From NCBI RefSeq assembly GCF_003056345.1, contig NZ_PYWB01000006.1, forward strand, positions 248,001-312,000: a stretch of DNA of 64,000 bases. The letters are read 5' to 3'. The position numbers were made by a program, and so were the translations under genes. Each line of letters opens with the position of its first letter. The stretch's first letter is position 1. Shown one piece after another: positions 9,284 to 19,510 of the stretch. This stretch comes from Devosia submarina (GTDB lineage: Bacteria; Pseudomonadota; Alphaproteobacteria; Rhizobiales; Devosiaceae). The notes below the pieces were generated by a model. The model did not search any database. It had not been told where the DNA came from and saw only the letters and a list, made by a program, of their open reading frames with translations.

Positions 9284-9311
9284 TTTAGGGTCTCCAAAAC
9301 AAAGCAAGGGT

Positions 9312-9333
9312 GGACCGCGCCTGGGCGCGGCCC
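9312..9333 (-). terminator. Intercistronic hairpin between binding-protein and DJ-1 genes
   Basis: GGACCGCGCC (9312-9321) pairs with GGCGCGGCCC (9324-9333), one wobble. Such hairpins commonly follow ABC binding-protein genes and keep their mRNA abundant relative to downstream genes. There is no strong T-run. Confidence 0.4.
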
Positions 9334-9342
9334 ATTAGGCAA

Positions 9343-10293
<951 letters not shown>

Positions 10294-10345
10294 TCAATTT
10301 CCTCCCAGAAATGGACCTGAAGATTGTGCAGGCCGTGAGGTCCAG

Positions 10346-11341
10346 TCACGGCTGCTTGGAGAACCTCTGCACGAGCATGGCAATGATGATGATGACGCCT
10401 TGCACCGCGGCGACGAGGTATTCGGAGATGAAGTTGGACAGCACCATGAGGTTGGCGATCATCTCGAGGATGACAGCGCCCGCAACCGTGCCCCAGATGC
10501 GCCCCTTGCCGCCACGAAGGGCCGTGCCACCGATAACGACGGCCGTAATCACCTGCAGCTCCCACAGCTGACCGGTTGTGGGGGTAGCGGCGCCAAGGCG
10601 CGGCACATAGCAGATTGCGGCAATGGCAACGCAGATGCCCTGGATAACGAAGGCTAGGGTGCGAACCCGACCAACGGAAATACCGGAGAAGCGCGCGACG
10701 TCCTCGTTTGCGCCGACGGCAGCACAGCGGCGACCGAACTTGGTTTTGTAGAGAATAAAGGCGCCGATCAATGCGACAACAATGGACACCAGGATCGGGA
10801 TTGGGAAGCCAATGAAATTGCCATAATAGACTGGGCGAAATGGCTCGCGCAGGCTGCGGTCCAGGGGGATATTGCCACCGTCAGACATGAAGGTAATGAG
10901 GGCACGGAAAATGCCCATCGTGCCAAGGGTCACGATAAAGGGCTCGATCTTGCCCACGGTGACGATCAGGCCGTTGAACAGGCCGGCAAGAGCGCCGACA
11001 CACAACACCAACGCCATGCCGGCGATAATCGCATTGGCCCCCATGCTGGGCACGAGGCTGTTCATGAACATGATCATGATGCCGGTGACGAAAGCCGTCA
11101 TCGAACCGACCGACAGGTCCAGCCCACCGGAAGAAATAACGAAGGTCGCACCCACGGCAATAATGGCGATAAAGGCCGAGCGGGTTACGACATTGGTGAT
11201 GTTGGTCGCCGAAAGAAAATCGGGATTGATCAACACACCCGCCACGGCAAGGATGACCAGCGCCACGAAGGGACCGATATCAACCCAGTTGATGCGCTGG
11301 AGCAGCGGCTCTCGCACAGGCGGTGCGGTGATATCGGTCAT
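10346..11341 (-). CDS. Sugar ABC transporter permease (RbsC-like)
   Basis: A 331-residue inner-membrane protein of the BPD_transp_2 family. The first membrane span is IGPFVALVILAVAGVLI. It carries the RbsC-family signatures ISSGGLDLSVGSMTAF near residue 75, GLFNGLIVTVGKIEPFIVTL near 120, FGRRCAAVGANEDVARFSGI near 200 and GGTALRGGKGRIWGTVAGA near 280. It forms the channel with the ATPase encoded just upstream; the two frames overlap by 4 bp (ATGA), showing translational coupling. Confidence 0.92.
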   Translation of the reverse strand: MTDITAPPVREPLLQRINWVDIGPFVALVILAVAGVLINPDFLSATNITNVVTRSAFIAIIAVGATFVISSGGLDLSVGSMTAFVTGIMIMFMNSLVPSMGANAIIAGMALVLCVGALAGLFNGLIVTVGKIEPFIVTLGTMGIFRALITFMSDGGNIPLDRSLREPFRPVYYGNFIGFPIPILVSIVVALIGAFILYKTKFGRRCAAVGANEDVARFSGISVGRVRTLAFVIQGICVAIAAICYVPRLGAATPTTGQLWELQVITAVVIGGTALRGGKGRIWGTVAGAVILEMIANLMVLSNFISEYLVAAVQGVIIIIAMLVQRFSKQP

Positions 11342-12903
11342 TGCAATTCTCCTCCTGCCACGGCTTTTGCTTTGCCGCTTGTTGCTGCCAGAACGACTGC
11401 TTCCTCGGTGATTTCTTCCCCCGAGAACTCGGCAACGATGCTGCCCGCGCGCATCACGAGGATGCGGTCACAGAGCCCCACCAATTCCTGCAGTTCCGAC
11501 GAGATCACGATGCAGGCCTTGCCCGCGCGGATCAGCGCATCGATGAATGAATAGATCTGGCTCTTGTTGCCGATATCGATGCCCCTGGTGGGCTCATCGA
11601 TGATGACGACCTTTGGATCGAGCATCATGATCTTGGCAAGGAGCAGTTTTTGCTGGTTACCGCCGGACAATTGGCCAGCTTCCAGGCGCTTGCTGCGGAC
11701 TCGGATGTCGTATTCGCCCACGGCGCGGTCTAGCTCGCCAGTCTCAAGCTTTCGTTCGATATAGGGCTTGCGATAAATTCTTGAGAGCGCCGTCAGAACC
11801 AAGTTCGGTGCCAGGCGCTCGCGCAGCAGCAGCCCTTTCCCCTTGCGATCCTCAGTAAGATAGCCAATGCCGGCCTCGACACCATCCGCAACGGAACGAA
11901 TGCGCACGGCCTTGCCGTCGACACGCACCTGGGCGACCTTCGCAGGACGAAGACCCAAGAGGCCCTCAAAAAGTTCGGTCCGCCCTGCCCCGATCATGCC
12001 GCCAAGGCCAAGCACTTCGCCTGTCCGCGCGACAAGCGAGGCATCGGCAACATAGCCGGGAACGCTGAGATGTTCGATCTCCAGGATCGGCGGCTGAGTG
12101 GAAGTCCCACGCTTGGGCGGATAAAGCATGGAGAGCTCGCGCCCGACCATCAGCCGAGCCATGTCTTCCTGCGCTAGCGCTGAAGCCTCATAGGTCCCGA
12201 TCATCTTGCCATCGCGAAGCACCGTGATGCGGTCGGCCAGCGCCTCTACCTCGTTGAGACGGTGGGAGATATAAAGCACCGCCACGCCGCGATCGCGCAG
12301 GCTGCGCACGATGCGAAGCAGCGTGTCCACTTCCGTGGTGGTGAGGACGGCGGTTGGTTCGTCGAAGATCACTAGGCGATGATCCTCAAGAAGCGCACGA
12401 GCAATCTGCACTAATTGGCGTTGTGCAATCGGGAGGCGTCCAACAAGGTCGCGCGGCGATGCTGTGCAACCCAGCTCCCGCAAGCGCTCTGCAGCGATCC
12501 GCTCCATGGCCCGGTCATCGACAACGCCATTACGCGTCTGCTCGCGACCAAGAAACAGGTTTTCCGTGACGGTCAGCCCATCGGCCAAGAGAATTTCCTG
12601 GTGCACCAGCGCAATGCCGGCATGCTCCGCCTCGGTCGGCTTGGAGAACGAAACCTCATTTCCACCCAGCTGGATGGTGCCTGCTGTCGGCCGCACATGG
12701 CCCGAAATCAGCCGCATCAATGTCGACTTCCCCGCACCATTTTCGCCGATGATGGCGTGGATCTCCCCCGCGCAGATATCGAGATTGACATCCGACAGAA
12801 CGGTCACGGAGCCATAGGCCTTGCTCAGCCCCGACAGCCGCATCAAGGGGCTCGCGGCTCCAGTTTCCGGAGCAGGCTCGACCATCAGCTCGGCCGCGCT
12901 CAT
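11338..12903 (-). CDS. Sugar ABC transporter ATP-binding protein (RbsA-like)
   Basis: A 521-residue tandem ATPase that powers uptake. The first domain has Walker A GENGAGKST near 55, Q-loop ALVHQE, signature RLPIAQRQLVQIARAL and Walker B LVIFDEPTAVL near 165. The second has the degenerate P-loop GMIGAGRTELFE near 300, signature LSGGNQQKLLLAK and Walker B VVIIDEPTRGIDIG near 435, as usual for RbsA/MglA. Overlaps of 4 bp with both neighbours place it in one operon with the GntR regulator and the permease. Confidence 0.94.
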   Translation of the reverse strand: MSAAELMVEPAPETGAASPLMRLSGLSKAYGSVTVLSDVNLDICAGEIHAIIGENGAGKSTLMRLISGHVRPTAGTIQLGGNEVSFSKPTEAEHAGIALVHQEILLADGLTVTENLFLGREQTRNGVVDDRAMERIAAERLRELGCTASPRDLVGRLPIAQRQLVQIARALLEDHRLVIFDEPTAVLTTTEVDTLLRIVRSLRDRGVAVLYISHRLNEVEALADRITVLRDGKMIGTYEASALAQEDMARLMVGRELSMLYPPKRGTSTQPPILEIEHLSVPGYVADASLVARTGEVLGLGGMIGAGRTELFEGLLGLRPAKVAQVRVDGKAVRIRSVADGVEAGIGYLTEDRKGKGLLLRERLAPNLVLTALSRIYRKPYIERKLETGELDRAVGEYDIRVRSKRLEAGQLSGGNQQKLLLAKIMMLDPKVVIIDEPTRGIDIGNKSQIYSFIDALIRAGKACIVISSELQELVGLCDRILVMRAGSIVAEFSGEEITEEAVVLAATSGKAKAVAGGELQ

Positions 12904-13604
12904 TCGTCGAACACCGGCAGAAGGCGATCGCGAGAGCGTTCGATGTGTACACGCATGGCCTTTTCGGCCGCGGCAGCGTCACGCGCTTCAAAAGCGCTGA
13001 CGATAGCCTCATGTTCGGCCAGCGCTTCCTCGGTCACGCGCGAATGGAACATCAGGCGGAAAATATGGAAGTGCACATGCTGGTGGTTGAGCGTGTCGCG
13101 GATCAGCTCATTGCCAGCCACCTTCATGATCATGTCGTGGAACACGGCGTCCTGGCGAGCAAATTGGGAGTAGCGCGCCCGCTCGTCACCCGACTTCGCG
13201 CGGCGGGCCATGACACCCGCAGCTTCGGTGAGCTCGGCCACTGTTTCCCCATCCAGCCGGGCAACGGCACGTCGCGCTGCATCGGGCTCGAGCAGCAGAC
13301 GCAGCTCATAAAGATCAGCAAATTGCTTGGCGGTGATCTGCGGAGCGGCGCTGTAGCCAACCAGATGCGTCTTGTTGACGAGCCCCTCTGCCTCTAGGCG
13401 GCTGAGCGCTTCACGAATTGGCGTCTGCGACACCCGCAACTCGCGCGCAAGGTTATCAACGGTGATTCGAGAACCCGGCGCAATCTTAAGCGCCATAAGC
13501 TGGGAGAACACCGTTTCATAGACTTCGGTGGCAAGGCTGTGGCGCTGGATTGCCGACACCGGTTCAGCGCTGGTGCTCTGTGCTGTCGGAAGCTCTTTGG
13601 CCAT
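12900..13604 (-). CDS. GntR-family transcriptional regulator with FCD domain
   Basis: A 234-residue FadR-subfamily regulator. The winged helix spans about 25-90 (EVYETVFSQLMALKIAPGSR, SQTPIREALSRLEAEGLV). The FCD effector domain follows, with likely metal ligands in DAVFHDMIMKVAGN and HEAIVSAFEARD. The ATG at 13604 is chosen because AGAGGA lies five bases upstream; the longer frame to 13652 has no such site. It heads the operon and probably represses it and the divergent dehydrogenase operon via the palindrome at 13656-13669, releasing on binding an acidic intermediate. The effector is unknown. Confidence 0.9.
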   Translation of the reverse strand: MAKELPTAQSTSAEPVSAIQRHSLATEVYETVFSQLMALKIAPGSRITVDNLARELRVSQTPIREALSRLEAEGLVNKTHLVGYSAAPQITAKQFADLYELRLLLEPDAARRAVARLDGETVAELTEAAGVMARRAKSGDERARYSQFARQDAVFHDMIMKVAGNELIRDTLNHQHVHFHIFRLMFHSRVTEEALAEHEAIVSAFEARDAAAAEKAMRVHIERSRDRLLPVFDE

Positions 13605-13655
13605 CTTTTCCTCTTGACAATAACCATTGGCTAACACGATGTTCGCAGCCATGCA

Positions 13656-13669
13656 ATACGATATCGTAT
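13656..13669. promoter_or_regulatory. Palindromic operator in the divergent promoter region
   Basis: ATACGATATCGTAT is a perfect 14-bp palindrome in the 75-bp gap between the GntR gene (start 13604, minus) and the Ldh_2 gene (start 13680, plus). Size and place fit a FadR/FCD-type GntR operator able to control both arms. No experimental support is visible in sequence. Confidence 0.6.
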
Positions 13670-13679
13670 AGGATTTTCG

Positions 13680-14723
13680 ATGAGAGTGTTGGCGGATCAG
13701 GCAGAGGAGGTTGCGGTTTCATTGCTGGTGGCCGCTGGTGCGCCCGCCGACCATGCTGCCATCCAGGCAGAGACCCTGGTCGGCGCTGAGCTTCGTGGGC
13801 ACCCGTCCCACGGATTGCAGCGGCTGCCGCGCCTGCTTGATCGGATCAACAATGGACTGGCCGAGCCGCGCTCGAGTGGCGTTCTGACCTGGCGTAGGAC
13901 AGGGGAATTGCATGTGAACGGCGCGCGCGGCCTGGGGCCGGTCATTGCATTCAGTGCCATTGAAGCGCTGCTTGACCGCATCGACGAAAGCGGCATCGCC
14001 TTTGCCTCGGTCAGCAATTCCAATCACCTCGGCATGCTGGCGGTTTATGTCGAGCATGTCGCCCGCAAGGGGAAGATCTGCATCGCCCTTTCAACCAGCG
14101 AGGCACTGGTCCACCCCTTTGGCGGCACGCGCGCCATGCTTGGCACCAATCCGGTCGCAATCGGCATCCCTACGGCTGGCGAACCCTTCGTGCTCGATCT
14201 CGCCACGAGCCTGGTTTCCATGGGCAAGATCCATGATCACGCGCTGCGCGGCGCTCCCCTCCCCGCAGGTTGGGCTTTGGATGAAGATGGCCGCCCCACC
14301 ACGGATGCCGAACAGGCCAAGCGCGGTTCAATTGCACCATTTGGCGATGCAAAGGGCTATGGCTTGGGCCTTGCCTTCGAGCTGCTGGTTGCCAGCCTTG
14401 TGGGCTCGGCCTTTGCGCCCGAAGTCCATGGCACGCTCGACACCCAGCATGTCGCCAACAAGGGCGACATCTTCATCATCATCGATACGTCCAATCCATC
14501 CGAGCAGATGCGCCGGACCGCGGACTATCTTTCCGCCCTGCGCGCCAGTCCAGCAGCCGATCCAACGCGCCCCGTGACTATTCCTGGCGATGGCTCAGGG
14601 CGCCGCCGCAAGGCCGCTCTTGCGGAGGGCTTTGATGTCAACGACGCCCTCTGGTCTGCCCTAATAGACCGATTGCCCAAAAACCTTTCACGCCCTCTCC
14701 CTCTTCAGGAATGCCAGCCATGA
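13680..14723 (+). CDS. Ldh_2 (malate/L-lactate/ureidoglycolate) family NAD(P)-dependent dehydrogenase
   Basis: A 347-residue member of the Ldh_2 family, which has its own NAD-binding fold and oxidises 2-hydroxy acids. Features: ELRGHPSHGLQRLPRLL near 38 with the conserved His, SNSNHLGMLAVYVEHVA near 108, ALVHPFGGTRAMLGTNPVAIGIP near 135, DLATSLVSMGKIHDHA near 168 and GDAKGYGLGLAFELL near 218. The substrate could be malate, lactate, ureidoglycolate, sulfolactate or a sugar acid. First gene of the divergent operon, just after the palindrome; its stop overlaps the next start (ATGA). Confidence 0.9.
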   Translation: MRVLADQAEEVAVSLLVAAGAPADHAAIQAETLVGAELRGHPSHGLQRLPRLLDRINNGLAEPRSSGVLTWRRTGELHVNGARGLGPVIAFSAIEALLDRIDESGIAFASVSNSNHLGMLAVYVEHVARKGKICIALSTSEALVHPFGGTRAMLGTNPVAIGIPTAGEPFVLDLATSLVSMGKIHDHALRGAPLPAGWALDEDGRPTTDAEQAKRGSIAPFGDAKGYGLGLAFELLVASLVGSAFAPEVHGTLDTQHVANKGDIFIIIDTSNPSEQMRRTADYLSALRASPAADPTRPVTIPGDGSGRRRKAALAEGFDVNDALWSALIDRLPKNLSRPLPLQECQP

Positions 14724-15937
14724 GCCTATTCGCAGCCCTTCGATTGCCGCGCGAGGTCCTGTTCGGAGTGGGGCAACGTCATGCCCTTGGCAAAGTGGCC
14801 AGCCGCCTTGGCCAACGCGCTCTTATTTGTACCGACGCACGTCTCGCCGGTGAACCCGTGTTTGCCGAGATGGTCGCCCTGCTCGAGGCCGAGGGGCTGA
14901 CGGTTCTGGTCGATTCCTCGGTTGAGCCCGATGTTCCCCGCGATTCTTGCACCAAGGTGGCCGATGCAGCGCGATCCTTTGCGCCAGATCTGGTGGTCGG
15001 CATTGGCGGTGGCAGCTGTCTTGATCTTGCCAAGACAGTTGCGCTGCTGCTCCGCCATGGGGGCTCGCCCGACCAGTATTACGGTGAGGGCAAAGTCCCC
15101 GGTCCGACCCTGCCGATGATTGCCGTCCCCACCACGGCCGGCACTGGCTCCGAGGTAACGCCCGTAGCCGTTCTCTCGGATCCCGATCGGGCCATGAAGG
15201 TCGGCATTTCCAGCGCCCACCTTATTCCTTCCGCTGCCATATGCGATCCGGAACTGACCCTGACATGCCCAGCGGGCCTGACCGCAATTGCTGGCGCCGA
15301 CGCCCTCACCCACGCCATCGAGGCGTTCACCGCAGTGCGCCGCGAGCCCAGCCCCAATCTGGCGCAAGAACGTGTCTTTGTCGGCAAAAGCGCTCTGACC
15401 GACCATTTCGCTCTGCTGGCCATCGAACTTCTGGGGCGCAGCCTTGAAAGAGCCTATTGCGAACCCGGCGCTATCGATGCGCGCTCCGATGTCATGATGG
15501 GCGCCCTGTGCGCCGGCATGGCGTTTGGAACCGCAGGCACTGCCGCTGCCCACGCCATCCAATATCCCATCGGCACCTTGACCCATACGGCCCATGGCCT
15601 GGGCGTTGCCTGCATGCTGCCCTATGTCATGACCTATAACCGCTCCCACGCCAGCGCGGAACTCGCCGCAATTGGCCGAGCCCTTGGCGCTACAGCAACG
15701 GACGAGGCAGCGCTCGCCGATGCAGCGATTGAGCGGGTCAGGTCGTTGTTTGAGCGTATCGGCATTCCAGTCTCGCTCAAGCTGCTTGGCCTGGAAGAAG
15801 CCAAGCTGGGTTGGACGGGCGAACAGGCGCTGACCATCGGCCGCCTCATCGACAACAATCCGCGCCCCCTTGATGCAGCTGCCATGGAACGCCTCCTCGG
15901 AGCGGCCTTCACCGGCACCCTCCAGCACGCATCCTGA
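14720..15937 (+). CDS. Iron-containing alcohol dehydrogenase
   Basis: A 405-residue group III alcohol dehydrogenase. The NAD-binding GIGGGSCLDLAKTVALL lies near 92 and PTTAGTGSEVTPVAVLSD near 135. Metal ligands are visible in GADALTHAIEAF (Asp and His near 190-195) and in HAIQYPIG and THTAHGLGVACMLP near 275-295. It oxidises a primary alcohol or 1,2-diol to the aldehyde, or the reverse. The ATG at 14720 is preferred because it overlaps the Ldh_2 stop as ATGA and has AGGA 9 bases upstream. The next gene encodes an aldehyde dehydrogenase, so an alcohol-aldehyde-acid sequence is likely. Confidence 0.92.
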   Translation: MSLFAALRLPREVLFGVGQRHALGKVASRLGQRALICTDARLAGEPVFAEMVALLEAEGLTVLVDSSVEPDVPRDSCTKVADAARSFAPDLVVGIGGGSCLDLAKTVALLLRHGGSPDQYYGEGKVPGPTLPMIAVPTTAGTGSEVTPVAVLSDPDRAMKVGISSAHLIPSAAICDPELTLTCPAGLTAIAGADALTHAIEAFTAVRREPSPNLAQERVFVGKSALTDHFALLAIELLGRSLERAYCEPGAIDARSDVMMGALCAGMAFGTAGTAAAHAIQYPIGTLTHTAHGLGVACMLPYVMTYNRSHASAELAAIGRALGATATDEAALADAAIERVRSLFERIGIPVSLKLLGLEEAKLGWTGEQALTIGRLIDNNPRPLDAAAMERLLGAAFTGTLQHAS

Positions 15938-15954
15938 TCTCGAAAGAAACCGCC

Positions 15955-17427
15955 ATGACCCTCGCTTCCGTGTTGCCTCCGACTGCCAACTCACTTGACT
16001 GTTCCCACTACGCCAAAGGCCTTTATATCGGGGGCCAATGGATTGGTGGCTCAGGCATTCCGGTTGTTGATCCCTCCACTGAACAAGTTCTTGCCGAAGT
16101 TCCTGACGCAAGCGAAGCGCAGGCGACGCTGGCAGTCGATGCGGCTGCGGCCGCGGCACAGGGTTGGCGCACAACCCCACCCCGGCAGCGCGCCGAGATC
16201 CTCCTTCGGTGCCATAAGCTCATGCTCGAGCGCATCGAGGAGCTTGCAACACTGATCTCGCTCGAAAACGGCAAGGCGCTGAGCGATGCCCGTGGCGAGG
16301 TTACATATGCCGCCGAATTCTTCCGCTGGTATGCCGAAGAAGCTGTGCGTATCGGCGGGGAATATCGCGTTGCGCCCTCAGGCAGCAATCGTATCCTGGT
16401 CGATATGGAGCCCATCGGCATCGCTGTGCTGATCACTCCGTGGAATTTCCCAGCCGCAATGGCCACCCGCAAGATCGCCCCGGCTCTGGCCGCGGGCTGC
16501 ACTGTGGTGCTCAAGCCTGCGAGCGAAACCCCGCTGACAGCCTATGCCCTGGCAGATCTTTATGCCGAAGCTGGCGTTCCCGCGGGCGTGGTCAACGTCA
16601 TCACCACGACAAGACCGGGTCCTGTCACAGCCACCATGCTCAACGACGCTCGAGTGCGCAAACTCTCGTTTACCGGCTCGACTGGTGTTGGCCGGACGCT
16701 CCTGACCGAAGCCGCCAAGACGGTCCTCAGTTGCTCCATGGAGCTGGGTGGCAATGCACCCTTCATCGTCTTCGATGATGCGGATCTAGAAGCAGCCCTT
16801 GATGGCGCCATGGTCGCCAAGATGCGCAATGCCGGCGAAGCCTGCACCGCCGCCAACCGCTTTATCGTGCAGGATGGGATCTATGACCGCTTTGCCGAGG
16901 GTCTGGCAAACCGCATGGCGGCGCTCCGCGTCGGTCCCGGCACCGACCCGGCCACTGCATGTGGCCCCATGATCACAAAAAAGGCCGTGGATAAGATCGA
17001 TACATTGGTCACCGATGCCCTGGGCAAGGGCGCTCGCATTCTGGTGGGCGGCGAACGCCCAGAGGGCACAGGCTTTTTCTATCCGCCCACCGTTCTGGTG
17101 GACGTGCCGCCTTCTGCCGCCATGGCGCAGGAAGAAATCTTTGGCCCCGTCGCCCCGCTCTATCGCTTCACCAACGAAGATGAAGCCGTCGCGCTGGCCA
17201 ATGACACTGAATACGGCCTTGCTGCCTATATCTTTACGCAAGATCTCAAGCGTGGTCTTGCGATCGCAGGAAAGGTGGAAGCCGGCATGATCGCCCTTAA
17301 TCGCGGTCTTGTTTCCGATCCGGCAGCCCCCTTTGGTGGCGTCAAGCAAAGCGGGCTTGGCCGCGAAGGCGGCATCCACGGCATCGCCGAATTCATGGAG
17401 CCTAAATACATCGCGACCGCGTTCTGA
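15955..17427 (+). CDS. NAD(P)-dependent aldehyde dehydrogenase (succinate-semialdehyde dehydrogenase-like)
   Basis: A 490-residue aldehyde dehydrogenase. Visible motifs: TPWNFPAAMATRKIAPALAAG near 160 with the oxyanion Asn, FTGSTGVGR near 240, general base Glu in SMELGGNAPF near 262, nucleophile Cys in NAGEACTAANRF near 296 and EEIFGPVAPLYRF near 397. The sequence is closest in outline to GabD/succinate-semialdehyde dehydrogenases, but the true substrate is probably the product of the upstream alcohol dehydrogenase. It lies 17 bp after that gene; its stop overlaps the next start (TGATG). Confidence 0.93.
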   Translation: MTLASVLPPTANSLDCSHYAKGLYIGGQWIGGSGIPVVDPSTEQVLAEVPDASEAQATLAVDAAAAAAQGWRTTPPRQRAEILLRCHKLMLERIEELATLISLENGKALSDARGEVTYAAEFFRWYAEEAVRIGGEYRVAPSGSNRILVDMEPIGIAVLITPWNFPAAMATRKIAPALAAGCTVVLKPASETPLTAYALADLYAEAGVPAGVVNVITTTRPGPVTATMLNDARVRKLSFTGSTGVGRTLLTEAAKTVLSCSMELGGNAPFIVFDDADLEAALDGAMVAKMRNAGEACTAANRFIVQDGIYDRFAEGLANRMAALRVGPGTDPATACGPMITKKAVDKIDTLVTDALGKGARILVGGERPEGTGFFYPPTVLVDVPPSAAMAQEEIFGPVAPLYRFTNEDEAVALANDTEYGLAAYIFTQDLKRGLAIAGKVEAGMIALNRGLVSDPAAPFGGVKQSGLGREGGIHGIAEFMEPKYIATAF

Positions 17428-18218
17428 TGGCTGATCTGTTCCGCACACGCGAACACGTGGCCGATTTCGACGCCTATGTGGCGAAATATACGGAGCGCAG
17501 TGCAGCCACCAGGTCCAGGCTGCGTGCACAGCTCGATATTGCCTATGGCCTGGGAAAGGACGAGCGCCTCGACTTGTTCTTCCCCTCCGATCTTGCGGCG
17601 CTAGCGCCAGTCCACCTGTTCATCCATGGTGGCTATTGGCGCATGTTCGGCAAAACCGACTTCTCCTTTGTTGCCGACACTGTCACGCAAGCCGGCGCCA
17701 TTGCAGCCATCATGGACTATTCCCTCATGCCCAGCGTGCGCATGGAGACCATCGTCCAGCAGGTCAAGCTTGCCTTTGACTGGCTCGCGAGCAATGCCAC
17801 AAGCTTTGGTGGCGATGGCACGCGGCTCTCAATCTCCGGCCATTCAGCCGGCGGCCATCTCGGCGCGCTGCTGCTTGCCGAAACCGACCGACCGCAACCG
17901 GTCAGCAGCCTCCTCCTCAGCGGCATCTATGAACTCGAGCCGCTGCGCCACTCATTCCTGCAACCCGAAATCGGCCTTACCGAAGAAGAAGCTGCCCGCT
18001 TCTCCCCCCTGCGCCGGCCGATCCAGCCAACAGGATCGGTGCGCATCCTTGTCGGCGAACACGAAACAGAGCCGTTCCACACTCAGGCGCAGCAGCTTGC
18101 CCAAATAACCAAAACGCAGCTCACCTCAGTCAGTGGCGGCAATCACATGAGCGTCGCGCTTGATTTGGGCGACCCAGGCACGGAGACAGGAAAGGCTCTC
18201 CTCGCCACCTGTTCCTGA
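17427..18218 (+). CDS. Alpha/beta hydrolase, kynurenine-formamidase/carboxylesterase-like
   Basis: A 263-residue serine hydrolase. The oxyanion motif HGGYWRMFGK lies near residue 68 and the nucleophile elbow SGHSAGGHLGALLL near 137. The acid is probably Asp or Glu in VGEHETEPF near 210, and the His is in SGGNHMSVAL near 240. HGGYW and GHSAGGH are typical of arylformamidases and related acylases. In this operon it more likely opens an ester, lactone or amide at the start or end of the pathway than degrades tryptophan, as no other kyn genes are present. Translationally coupled to the aldehyde dehydrogenase; last gene of the operon. Confidence 0.85.
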   Translation: MADLFRTREHVADFDAYVAKYTERSAATRSRLRAQLDIAYGLGKDERLDLFFPSDLAALAPVHLFIHGGYWRMFGKTDFSFVADTVTQAGAIAAIMDYSLMPSVRMETIVQQVKLAFDWLASNATSFGGDGTRLSISGHSAGGHLGALLLAETDRPQPVSSLLLSGIYELEPLRHSFLQPEIGLTEEEAARFSPLRRPIQPTGSVRILVGEHETEPFHTQAQQLAQITKTQLTSVSGGNHMSVALDLGDPGTETGKALLATCS

Positions 18219-18738
18219 CGCCAGCTTTTGCTATTGTATCCTAAAGGCGGTGGGCTTTAACCAGGCCGTGCTAATCCTTGGCGGGGAACTGCTCTGGCCC
18301 AGACGGGTGTGCGAAAGAAACGATCATGACGACGGGTGACGCGTGACAAACACCAAGGCAAACATCGTTGGTGGTGGCCCGAAAAAGGTGCTCTAAACCT
18401 TGGCAACAATTGCTCGCATGGGGCCTGCCAAGGCCGGCAGGCGCTCAGGGCCAGGAATGCCTGCAAGGCCTGTGCTGATGGCATGGGCGGCCAGCGCGGC
18501 GGAATGACCAACGAGCGGCATATTAATGAAATGATGGTCAATTACCTGTCGACAGAATGACCGCTTTGGAGATCTGGCGCAACGAGCAAGATCGACAGAA
18601 ACGGGGCCGAGGGCTGCCCCTGCTTTGATAGAGATTAGGTGCCGCAATCTATTGCAGCTTGACCTGCCATAATCGTTGCTCCTGCGGCCGGTTCGGCCAA
18701 GAGAAAATCTTAAGTGTATCTCACACTATGATCCTGCG
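18219..18738. other. Gene-poor interval after the catabolic operon
   Basis: About 520 bases with no frame I can support. Short frames on both strands lack ribosome-binding sites and family features. The codon pattern looks eroded, consistent with the recombinase relic at its right edge. Confidence 0.45.
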
Positions 18739-18834
18739 GCTACAGGAGGACCGGCCTGGAACGTTGGAAAGCAGATTGGTGCCAAGCGGGCGTTCAAGGT
18801 CAAACAGATGAAAGAGGCACCAATCTTTGTGTAA
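18739..18834 (+). pseudogene. Possible N-terminal relic of a tyrosine recombinase
   Basis: The frame reads GGPAWNVGKQIGAKRAFKVK and stops at TAA 18832. PWNxGKxxGxKRxLKPK is the recalled N-terminus of the small Hyphomicrobiales integrases whose C-terminal half lies at 8111-8452. Only about 30 residues remain and no start codon is certain, so this is tentative. Confidence 0.4.
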
Positions 18835-18861
18835 GTCGTTTGGCGACAAAGGATCGATCCT

Positions 18862-19107
18862 ATGCCGCTATACTTCTTTGACATCGACGATGGTGCCGAG
18901 ACAGTGCACGATGATGAGGAGCCGGAGTTCCCGGATGATCAGGCTGCTCGTGATGAGAGCACCCGGGCTCTGCTGGACTGGGCCAAAGACTATCTTCCGG
19001 GCGGCGCTCCGCAGCGGAACATTACAATGTGGGTAAGGAATAGCGAAGGTGGCGCGGTGCTTCAGTTGGTGCTGACCTTTGCCGTTCAGCCACTCCGACT
19101 GGACTGA
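18862..19107 (+). CDS. DUF6894-type small protein
   Basis: An 81-residue acidic protein starting MPLYFFDIDDGAETVHDDE, then FPDDQAARDESTRALLDWA, ITMWVRNSEGGAVLQLVLTF. The YFF-x-DG, D-x-G/E-x-x-F/LPD and ARxE pattern matches DUF6894, a small family common in Hyphomicrobiales and of unknown function. It stands alone in a gene-poor region. Confidence 0.75.
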   Translation: MPLYFFDIDDGAETVHDDEEPEFPDDQAARDESTRALLDWAKDYLPGGAPQRNITMWVRNSEGGAVLQLVLTFAVQPLRLD

Positions 19108-19510
19108 CGCTGAACCGCACATCGTCCTTGCAGCTCAAATGTGTGGCTTATAAACGAACATCCGGCCCCTGTTTGGACGCAGGTGGACCGGGTGTCACCA
19201 AGAGCCCATAAGCTAGCTCGGCAAATTAAATATGCGGACGAGCATAGCGGCTACAAGGCAGATGGACCTTAGCTGAGACTTCTCGCTTTCTGCGCCCGTA
19301 CTGATCACTTGGGGGGGGCCATTGCGCCTCGCTGCCGGTACTGCGGCCGCAGAGTATCGCCAGCTCCGTTGATCCGGCCCCGCCTTGCTGGCCCCAAAAT
19401 AGCCGCCAAGGCCAGTCATTAACCAATAATTAGGAACTGCAGGCTGAGCATACCTCTCAGCGGATTGCGAGTCTGTATTGCCGCGTCAGATTACTTGCGG
19501 GAGCACAGAG
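19108..19510. other. Intergenic interval with a G8 run
   Basis: No gene is supported. A run of eight G occurs near 19310-19318. Minus-strand frames across 19213-19426 look non-coding. GGGAG near 19499 serves the next gene. Confidence 0.45.

Noticed and set aside
14726..16180. 484-codon open frame on the minus strand
   Set aside because: Antisense to the iron alcohol dehydrogenase and the start of the aldehyde dehydrogenase, both with clear catalytic motifs. Its protein has no family features.
19310..19318. G8 homopolymer
   Set aside because: Lies in apparently non-coding DNA; no gene frame depends on it, so it is not evidence of phase variation.
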